Of a stretch of 28,101 bases of DNA, positions 22,524 through 28,101 are shown one piece after another (within the stretch, counting starts at the first letter, position 1; each line of letters starts with the position of its first letter). Position numbers and translations under genes: made by a program. The notes beneath the pieces are model-generated. The model had not been told where the DNA came from. It did not search any database and was given only the letters and a program-made list of their open reading frames with translations. The stretch comes from Bryobacteraceae bacterium (lineage in GTDB: Bacteria > Acidobacteriota > Terriglobia > Bryobacterales > Bryobacteraceae), in assembly GCA_030039005.1 (NCBI GenBank), contig JASHQT010000267.1, forward strand, positions 1 through 28,101, in the 5' to 3' direction.

Positions 22524-23177
22524 TCACCAACTGGACCACATATCTGCAGCGCTGTCGTATAGTCGAATCACAAGACGACTAAGGAGCAATGTGTCCATGA
22601 GGACCATTTCCCATTCGGCTGACGCGATGGTGTTCAACATCTTTACCGCATCTTCATCAGCACTCGTATCGGATTTCATTCCAGCCGTAAAATATCGAAT
22701 CTGTTCATCGTCGCACCCAAAATGTGCCGCGAGGCCTTCAGCAAGCTGGTCTCCTGCTTCGGGGTTCATAGCCGCCACGAGCTGCCAGCAAATGTGCCCA
22801 CTCGCCAGATCATTCGTGACCGCCATCCGGTCCCTCATCCACGCCTCAAGATCTTTAAACGCGCGGCCTTGTTGAGATGTAGGCAAAGCCACTGGCGTTA
22901 AACCCACCGCGTGAGCGAATCGCAACAACAAATTGAGATCCTGTTGAGCACGGCTCAACACCTCAGCCGGCACTGCGTGCACACCAAACTCAAGAAACTC
23001 GTTATAAGTGCAACTGGTAGCGTACATCCCACGTACCCAACGGTGTATCTCATCCCATCTTGCCGATCCGGTTCGGACAGCCTGTACGAAGGGATTTTGA
23101 GCCAGCCAAAGTCCCTCGCCCCTTTGTTTGTTGTGGACGATCGCAACGAAGGCGGAGGCCTCTTCTAGGGTGGACAT
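22524..23177 (-). CDS. Heme-oxygenase-fold (TenA/PqqC/CADD-like) protein
   Basis: 217 residues, mostly helical, with features of the PqqC/TenA_E superfamily: N-P-F-V-Q-A-V near the start, W-V-R-G-M-Y in helix 2, Y-N-E-F-L-E-F-G-V-H (candidate Glu and His ligands, ~59-68), L-A-A-H-F-G-C-D-D-E-Q-I-R-Y-F (~150-164), and a last long helix with E-W-E-M-V-L-M-D. In di-iron members such as CADD the region after R-Y-F-T carries further His and Asp ligands. Here it reads A-G-M-K-S-D-T-S-A-D-E-D-A with no His, so the metal site may be incomplete or altered. It is divergent from benzoate-CoA ligase with 215 bp between starts, so a link to aromatic metabolism is possible but unproved. No ribosome site is seen. 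Confidence 0.6.
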   Translation of the reverse strand: MSTLEEASAFVAIVHNKQRGEGLWLAQNPFVQAVRTGSARWDEIHRWVRGMYATSCTYNEFLEFGVHAVPAEVLSRAQQDLNLLLRFAHAVGLTPVALPTSQQGRAFKDLEAWMRDRMAVTNDLASGHICWQLVAAMNPEAGDQLAEGLAAHFGCDDEQIRYFTAGMKSDTSADEDAVKMLNTIASAEWEMVLMDTLLLSRLVIRLYDSAADMWSSW

Positions 23178-23279
23178 CGTGTCGTATGCAGCCTACCTAG
23201 AATCATTGCGAACCGCTGTCATTGCTTGGGTTACGGAATTTGTTCTTGTCATCGTGACTCCAACTTGGTTTACAAGCAG

Positions 23280-23285
23280 TATAAT
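23280..23285 (+). promoter_or_regulatory. TATAAT -10-like hexamer upstream of benzoate-CoA ligase
   Basis: TATAAT matches the consensus -10 exactly and lies 107 bp before the GTG start in the 215-bp divergent region. No good -35 is found 16-18 bp upstream, so an activator or an unusual promoter would be needed. Weak call. Confidence 0.25.
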
Positions 23286-23392
23286 GCATGTCGACACCTT
23301 CCGTGAGCCTCGCGGATTTGGGTGCACTTATTCCGCTTCGATGGAATTGCTTTCCACTGCGGGTGGACGGGTAAAACGGCAAGGAACTGGTT

Positions 23393-24976
23393 GTGAACTC
23401 CTCTGTCAAGGTCGAAATTCCGCATCGATATAACCTAGTTGATCATTTTGTGGACCGGCACGTTCGGCAGAGCCGTATCCACAAGACCGCGATCATCTGC
23501 GGCCACCGGCAGTACAGTTACGGCGAAGTTGCCGCGCAGATTAACCGCGTTGGGAACGGCCTGCGACATCTTGGCCTCCAACAGGGCCAACGGGTGTTGC
23601 TCTTACTGCCGGACGTCCCAGAGTTTGGAGCAGCGTACTTTGCAGCAATGAAGATTGGTGCTGTAGCCGTACCGACGAATACGGCCTTGCGAGCAGCCGA
23701 TTATGCTTACTTCCTTGAAGAGAGCCAAGCCGCAATTGCCGTCGTCCACTCCACTCTACTTACTGAGTTCGCACCAGCCATAGCTGGCGAGCAATACTTG
23801 AAACAGGTAATCGTATGCGGAGAGCGTGCAGAGGGTTACCTGCACTGGGACGATTTCCTGGACGGTACCTCACCAGAATTAGATGCGGCTCCGACAAACA
23901 AAAGCGACGCCGCGTTTTGGCTTTGGACCTCCGGCAGCACCGGCCGGCCGAAGGCCGCTGTGCACCGGCACCAGGACTGGGTGCACTGTTGTGAGTTCTA
24001 CGGACGCGGAGTGCTGGGGATAAACGAAGATGATGTCACCTTCTCTTCGTCCAAGCTGTTTCATGCTTACGGCCTGGGCAATGCGCTGATGTTTCCGTTT
24101 CACGTCGGCGCAACGACGATTCTTTACCCCGGCAAACCGCAACCGAAGGCGATCCTCGATTTCGCGCAAACATATCGGCCGACGCTGTTCTTCTCCGTAC
24201 CGACGCTTTACGCGTCGATGCTGCAGGAGTCGGAACGCACGGGTTATGACTTAGCCTCGATCCGGTTGGCTGCCTCCGCCGCCGAGCCCTTACCGGCCGA
24301 GATCTTTCGCCGCTGGAGAGAGCATTTCGGCATCGAAATCCTGGATGGCATCGGATCCACTGAGGTGCTGCACATTTATATTTCGGCGCGGGCCGGGCAG
24401 GTTCGCCCGGGAAGTACGGGACAGGCGGTCCCTGGATACGAGCTCGTGCTAGTGGACCATGAAGGTCAGCCGGCGTCGCCTGGCGCGATCGGAGACCTGA
24501 TGGTCACAGGCCCAAGTACGGCAGATTCCTATTGGAACCGGCCCTCCCTGACACAGGACCGCATGCGTGGCGGTTGGTTTGTCACTGGGGATAAATATCG
24601 AGTCGATGAAGACGGCTACTACTGGTACGCGGGCCGATCGGACGACTTGTTTCGAGTGTCGGGCCAATGGGTATCGCCGATTGAAGTGGAGAGCGCGTTG
24701 GTGGAACACTCCTGCGTTTTGGAGGCCGCTGTTGTTGCGTTTGAGGAAGAAACGGGACTTCACACTCCGCAGGCGTTCGTTGTTCTGCGCGAAGGCCATA
24801 TAGCCAGTGCTGAGTTGGCCAGGGAACTTCAGGAATTCGTGAAGCGCCGGATCACTCCCTACAAGTACCCGCGCCGCATCGAGTTTATGGATGAGCTGCC
24901 CAAGACAGCCGCGGGAAAACTGCTGCGTTATAAGCTGCGCGAGCTAAGCCGTGCCGCCGCGCAGTCGCGTGTTTAG
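23393..24976 (+). CDS. bclA: Benzoate-CoA ligase family protein
   Basis: 527 residues; the GTG at 23393 follows AAGGA. It belongs to the adenylate-forming enzymes: P-loop-like L-W-T-S-G-S-T-G-R-P-K-A-A-V-H at ~177-191, F-H-A-Y-G-L-G-N-A-L around 224-233, D-G-I-G-S-T-E near 320, G-W-F-V-T-G-D-K-Y near 400, and the C-terminal catalytic Lys in P-K-T-A-A-G-K-L-L. H-R-H-Q-D-W and F-H-A-Y-G-L-G-N are typical of benzoate- and hydroxybenzoate-CoA ligases. The reaction is ATP + benzoate + CoA to benzoyl-CoA, AMP and PPi in the cytoplasm, which feeds the box pathway; boxB lies in the same cluster. The next gene starts 2 bp after its stop. Exact substrate (benzoate or a hydroxy- or amino-derivative) is uncertain. 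Confidence 0.85.
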   Translation: MNSSVKVEIPHRYNLVDHFVDRHVRQSRIHKTAIICGHRQYSYGEVAAQINRVGNGLRHLGLQQGQRVLLLLPDVPEFGAAYFAAMKIGAVAVPTNTALRAADYAYFLEESQAAIAVVHSTLLTEFAPAIAGEQYLKQVIVCGERAEGYLHWDDFLDGTSPELDAAPTNKSDAAFWLWTSGSTGRPKAAVHRHQDWVHCCEFYGRGVLGINEDDVTFSSSKLFHAYGLGNALMFPFHVGATTILYPGKPQPKAILDFAQTYRPTLFFSVPTLYASMLQESERTGYDLASIRLAASAAEPLPAEIFRRWREHFGIEILDGIGSTEVLHIYISARAGQVRPGSTGQAVPGYELVLVDHEGQPASPGAIGDLMVTGPSTADSYWNRPSLTQDRMRGGWFVTGDKYRVDEDGYYWYAGRSDDLFRVSGQWVSPIEVESALVEHSCVLEAAVVAFEEETGLHTPQAFVVLREGHIASAELARELQEFVKRRITPYKYPRRIEFMDELPKTAAGKLLRYKLRELSRAAAQSRV

Positions 24977-24978
24977 CC

Positions 24979-26271
24979 GTGACTCGCGTTGAGATGCCTT
25001 TCCCTGTTCTGAGCGCCGCGGTTGTCGGCGCGGGAACCATGGGACGAGGGATCACGATGTGCTTTGCCAACTCGGGACTTCCGGTTGTTTTGAACGACTC
25101 AAACCGGCAAGCCTTGGAAGCCGCCACAAAGTCGATCGAGGCTGTTTATCGGAGTTCGGTCAACAAAGGACGCTTTCCACTCGAGGAAATGCACCGGCGG
25201 CTGAAGAGAATCACACCGCAGATCGAGTACACGGGCTTCGATAAAGCCGACATTGTGATCGAGGCGGCATTCGAGAACATGGACGTGAAGCGAGCCGTGT
25301 TCGCCGAACTGGGAAGAATCACGAAATCCGGCGCCATTCTCGCTACGAACACTTCGTACTTAAACATCGATACGATCGCCGATTCTTGCTCGCGTCCGGA
25401 AAACGTGATTGGACTTCATTTCTTCAGCCCGGCAAACGTGATGCGTTTGCTGGAGGTGATCCCGGGGCGCGCGACGGCGGAATCCGTCAAGATGAGCGCA
25501 CTATCGCTCGCCAAACGCCTGGGCAAACTCGCTGTTGTGGCAGGCAATTGTCCCGGGTTCATTGGAAATCGGATGTTCCGGCTGTATCGCCGGGAAGCGC
25601 ACCTGCTGCTGGAGGAGGGGGCCTCGCCGCGCCAGGTGGATTCGGCGCTCGAAGACTGGGGAATGGCGATGGGACCGCTCGCCGTGCAGGATCTCGCGGG
25701 CATCGACATCGCAATGAGCAGCCGCCACGTATTCGCCACGCTGGAGCGCCCTGGCGTTCGTCTTCCGCGCATCATGGACATGTTGTATGCGCAACGGCGC
25801 TTGGGACAAAAGACGGGCGCCGGCTGGTACCGCTACGACGAACAACGAGACGCGCAGCCCGATCCGGAGGTAGAGGCCCTCATCGAACTCGCTGCACGAG
25901 AAAATGGCACGATGCGGCGAACCATCTCGGCTCAGGAGATCATCGAGCGCACAATCTACCCGCTCGTGAATGAAGGAGCGCGAATTCTTGAAGAAGGCTT
26001 CGCTCGCTGTGCTTCCGATATCGATCTCGTCTTTGCAAACGGCTACGGGTTTCCGGCCAGCCGAGGAGGGCCGATGCATTATGCCGACCAGGCCGGTTTG
26101 CAGGTTGTGCACCGGCGAATCCTGGAATTCCAGCGAATTCACGGACCCAATTGGGATCCGAGCCGGCTTCTTACGCATTTGGCTGAGACGGGAGGCTCCT
26201 TTGCGGCCTGGGACCGGGCGCGCTCAGGTTTGCGGACGCCGGCCAACGATGCTGATGGCCAACATGCTTAA
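24979..26271 (+). CDS. 3-hydroxyacyl-CoA dehydrogenase with two C-terminal domains
   Basis: 430 residues. The GTG at 24979 lies 2 bp after the ligase stop; an ATG at 24994 is an alternative. The NAD-binding Rossmann motif is [10 protein letters not shown] at ~15-24, followed by [20 protein letters not shown] and the catalytic His region [19 protein letters not shown] marks the first C-terminal dimerisation domain. A second such domain follows ([14 protein letters not shown] and [10 protein letters not shown]), as in the dehydrogenase half of FadB but without the enoyl-CoA hydratase part. It probably oxidises 3-hydroxyadipyl-CoA formed below the box pathway. Its 3' end overlaps the convergent maoC-like gene by 48 bp. 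Confidence 0.9.
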   Translation: MTRVEMPFPVLSAAVVGAGTMGRGITMCFANSGLPVVLNDSNRQALEAATKSIEAVYRSSVNKGRFPLEEMHRRLKRITPQIEYTGFDKADIVIEAAFENMDVKRAVFAELGRITKSGAILATNTSYLNIDTIADSCSRPENVIGLHFFSPANVMRLLEVIPGRATAESVKMSALSLAKRLGKLAVVAGNCPGFIGNRMFRLYRREAHLLLEEGASPRQVDSALEDWGMAMGPLAVQDLAGIDIAMSSRHVFATLERPGVRLPRIMDMLYAQRRLGQKTGAGWYRYDEQRDAQPDPEVEALIELAARENGTMRRTISAQEIIERTIYPLVNEGARILEEGFARCASDIDLVFANGYGFPASRGGPMHYADQAGLQVVHRRILEFQRIHGPNWDPSRLLTHLAETGGSFAAWDRARSGLRTPANDADGQHA

Positions 26272-26703
26272 AACCAATTCGCCTTTTTGATTGAAAGCCT
26301 CTATTTTTCCGTGCACCACGCCCCGGTCCGGCTTTGAGCGCGAAGGCCGCGACTCCAGGATCGAGACGCGGGCCCGCAAAGTGTCGCCCGGCCGCACCGG
26401 ATTGGGCCATCGAAGCTCGTCGACACCCGGCGATGCCAAGCTCGCGGCGTGCGAAAGGTAATGGTCAACGTACAGGCGCATGACGAGACCGCCGGTGTGC
26501 CAGCCGGAAGCGATGATGCCGCCGAATCGGCTGGACTTTGCCTTCTCGGGGTCGGTATGAAAGTATTGCGGGTCGAATTGCCTTGCGAATTGGATGATCT
26601 CGGGCTCGCTGAGTGTGACCGTCCCGATCTCGTGCACCTGTCCTGCGATGTAGTCTTCGAAATACCGGTCGTCAGGTTCTGTAGCGAAGCTATGCGCGGT
26701 CAC
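26224..26703 (-). CDS. MaoC-like (hotdog-fold) enoyl-CoA hydratase/dehydratase
   Basis: 159 residues, GTG start at 26703 overlapping the preceding gene by 14 bp. Seen motifs: [14 protein letters not shown] at the start; the hydratase-2 site [13 protein letters not shown] (~44-56) with Asp and His; [10 protein letters not shown]; and [11 protein letters not shown]. These define single-domain R-specific hydratases of the MaoC family. In this cluster it may hydrate an enoyl-CoA made during ring-fission product breakdown, supplying the dehydrogenase encoded opposite. Convergent overlap of 48 bp with that gene is unusual and read directly. Confidence 0.85.
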   Translation of the reverse strand: MTAHSFATEPDDRYFEDYIAGQVHEIGTVTLSEPEIIQFARQFDPQYFHTDPEKAKSSRFGGIIASGWHTGGLVMRLYVDHYLSHAASLASPGVDELRWPNPVRPGDTLRARVSILESRPSRSKPDRGVVHGKIEAFNQKGELVLSMLAISIVGRRPQT

Positions 26704-26983
26704 GAAAAGACTCCTCAGCCTCCGGGGTCAGTTGGATTTCCTCGAACGGATATGAGTTCAACACTCGAATCAGGCCGGCCTCCTTCAACACGTCCAGTAA
26801 AACATAAAACTCTCCAACATCCAGACCGCATGCTTCGAGAATCTCGAGCGGCGTCGCTGTGCCCTTGGCCTTCGACCTGAGAGGGCCGTGGTAAGCTTCG
26901 CGCACGATTAAATCAAAAAGCTTGCGCGCCGGGGCAGTGAGCGCCTCCAAGCGCGTGGAGACGAACGAAGCGGGATTATGCAC
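26690..26983 (-). CDS. Small protein, winged-helix-like, between boxB and the maoC-like gene
   Basis: 97 residues, GTG start at 26983, 2 bp after the boxB stop; its end overlaps the maoC-like gene by 14 bp, so it belongs to the boxB operon. The sequence [29 protein letters not shown] has the look of a winged helix: helix, turn, helix, then a wing and an acidic tail. I do not recognise a named family. It could be a regulator of the box genes or a small partner of the epoxidase. It lacks a signal peptide and membrane segments. Confidence 0.6.
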   Translation of the reverse strand: MHNPASFVSTRLEALTAPARKLFDLIVREAYHGPLRSKAKGTATPLEILEACGLDVGEFYVLLDVLKEAGLIRVLNSYPFEEIQLTPEAEESFRDRA

Positions 26984-26985
26984 GT

Positions 26986-28101
26986 CTAGTCAAACCGCAC
27001 GTAGTCGAATTGTATGGGCAGGTTGTTGATACCGCGTGCGGGGGGCGCGATCCAGTTGGCGAACTTTCCGGGTTCAATCACGCGGCCCATCAGCGAAGCT
27101 ACATACGCGTGGTCTTCGTCGGTGGGGAGCCAACTGGACGATTGCCGCTCCCAATCGTCCTTAGAAAGAACCCGACCGTCCGGACTCACAAAGTGCCCGG
27201 CGAAACTTCCGATCTTGCGGTGAAAACCGGCGTGAGGCAGCGACATCCGGAACGAAATCCCGAGCCTTTCCGGAATCCGGTTCCAGCGGTCCAAACCGGC
27301 TTGGATCTCGCGTGTGTAGTCGTCGCGCAGCCGGGCATTCAGCGCTGTGAGTGCGGGTACCCGCTTGTGTACGATCGCGCCATTTTCAATTTCTTGAATG
27401 CTGTAGGAATCGGCTCCCAGGGAGTGGTTGTCGTTGATATTGGATTCGCTGTAACGGCCCTTGAGCCCGCCGGTGAAGTACGTAGCCGCGTTGGAGGAGA
27501 CCTCGGAGCCAAACAAGTCCAGCGTGACGCTGTAGTGAAAATTTACGAACCTCTGCAACGTTTCCAGGTCGATCACGCCCTGTGCGCGAACTTGCGAAGG
27601 ATCCGTCAGGTTTTGCTCGCACATCACTTCGCAGGTGCGTTGCAGTACCCGTGCGATGCCGGCTTCGCCCACGAACATGTGATGCGCCTCCTCTGTAAGC
27701 ATGAATCTCGTAGTACGCGCCAGGGGATCGAAAGCGGACTCGGCCAGGGCGGCCAGTTGGAATTTGCCGTCGCGGTCCGTAAAGAACGTGAACATGTAAA
27801 ATGCCAGCCAGTTGCTCGTCTTTTCGTTGAAGGCCGTCAGGATGCGGGGGTTGTTCGGGTCTCCGGATCGCCGCTGCAGCAGCGCTTCCGCTTCTTCGCG
27901 TCCATCGCGCCCGAAGTGTTTGTGAAGTAGGTAGACCATGGCCCACAGATGCCGCCCCTCCTCGACATTCACCTGAAATAAGTTGCGCAGATCGTACACC
28001 GAAGGGCACGTCGCGCCCAGCAACCTCTGCTGCTCCACCGACGCCGGTTCCGTATCGCCCTGAGTTACGATGATGCGCCGGAGCGTGGACCGGTATTCTC
28101 C
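26986..28101 (-). CDS. boxB: Benzoyl-CoA 2,3-epoxidase subunit B (BoxB), N-terminus outside the window
   Basis: 371 codons plus stop; the frame is open to the right window edge, so roughly the first 100 residues are missing (BoxB is usually about 470). Seen: G-E-Y-R-S-T-L-R-R-I-I-V-T-Q-G-D-T-E-P at the edge, then L-R-N-L-F-Q-V-N-V-E-E-G-R-H-L-W-A-M-V-Y (di-iron Glu/His pair) and L-T-E-E-A-H-H-M-F-V-G-E (second pair). This conserved pattern is specific to BoxB. The enzyme, with reductase BoxA, epoxidises benzoyl-CoA with oxygen; BoxC then opens the ring. BoxA and BoxC are not in the window. The benzoate-CoA ligase on the other side of the cluster supplies the substrate. Confidence 0.95.
   Translation of the reverse strand, partial: GEYRSTLRRIIVTQGDTEPASVEQQRLLGATCPSVYDLRNLFQVNVEEGRHLWAMVYLLHKHFGRDGREEAEALLQRRSGDPNNPRILTAFNEKTSNWLAFYMFTFFTDRDGKFQLAALAESAFDPLARTTRFMLTEEAHHMFVGEAGIARVLQRTCEVMCEQNLTDPSQVRAQGVIDLETLQRFVNFHYSVTLDLFGSEVSSNAATYFTGGLKGRYSESNINDNHSLGADSYSIQEIENGAIVHKRVPALTALNARLRDDYTREIQAGLDRWNRIPERLGISFRMSLPHAGFHRKIGSFAGHFVSPDGRVLSKDDWERQSSSWLPTDEDHAYVASLMGRVIEPGKFANWIAPPARGINNLPIQFDYVRFD

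Noticed and set aside
27010..27930. A 306-codon plus-strand frame inside boxB
   Set aside because: Antisense to a highly conserved enzyme gene, with no motif of its own.
1..28101. Genome-wide recoding of TGA (for example to Gly or Trp)
   Set aside because: Several intact genes here end in TGA at the expected place (virB3, the secreted protein at 8855-9226, the receptor at 18667-22218), so TGA is a normal stop in this genome.
1..28101. CRISPR arrays, rRNA genes, a complete insertion sequence
   Set aside because: No regularly spaced repeats, rRNA-like sequence or transposase gene was seen on either strand.

Overview
The window looks like a chromosomal segment of an acidobacterium, most likely of the Solibacter/Bryobacter kind. 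The reasons are three large TonB-dependent receptors with an N-terminal carboxypeptidase-regulatory-like domain, uniformly GC-rich coding, an aerobic benzoyl-CoA (box) cluster, and small Cys/His-rich secreted proteins beside a CusF-like gene. The assignment comes from protein families only; no rRNA or tRNA gene was seen.

Layout. (1) 1-2424, minus strand: the front of a conjugation module, ssb - ardC - virB2 - virB3 - virB4, running off the left edge. (2) 2425-3474: about 1 kb without a convincing gene, with two tandem dyads and sequence faintly like an IS21-family end; possibly the border of the mobile element. (3) 3475-8529: a redox/stress block. It holds a peroxiredoxin-like/DsbD-alpha fusion (minus), an L-2-haloacid-dehalogenase-like protein (plus), an ECF sigma factor with an NrsF-like anti-sigma factor (minus), and a methyltransferase followed by a TauE/SafE (TSUP) permease (plus). 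(4) 8855-12523, plus: a likely copper-linked set of two small secreted Cys/His/Met proteins, a CusF-like protein and a TonB-dependent receptor. (5) 12991-22218: a di-heme cytochrome c peroxidase and a receptor gene (minus), nikR (minus), and a divergent paralogous receptor (plus), probably a nickel or metal-complex uptake locus. (6) 22524-28101: an aromatic degradation cluster with a heme-oxygenase-fold protein, benzoate-CoA ligase, a 3-hydroxyacyl-CoA dehydrogenase, a MaoC hydratase, a small winged-helix-like protein and boxB (running off the right edge).

The main discovery candidate is a pair of selenoprotein genes 3 kb apart. In both, one in-frame TGA interrupts an otherwise intact gene at a place where I expect Cys in relatives. 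In the peroxiredoxin-like gene it makes a U-x-x-C motif (Sec90/Cys93). In the TSUP permease it is residue 24 in the first membrane segment. Each TGA is followed by a stem-loop whose apical loop starts 21 nt after the TGA and has a G in its first two positions, as in bacterial SECIS elements. The two genes flank the sigma/anti-sigma pair. A GTAACT-N16-CGAA element just upstream of the methyltransferase-TSUP pair resembles the promoter type I remember for NrsF-linked sigma factors, so the permease may belong to the sigma regulon.

Also of note are a G8 homopolymer that frameshifts one receptor gene (sequencing error or phase variation), nikR sitting between two receptor operons, and a TenA/PqqC-fold protein next to benzoate-CoA ligase that seems to lack some canonical metal ligands.
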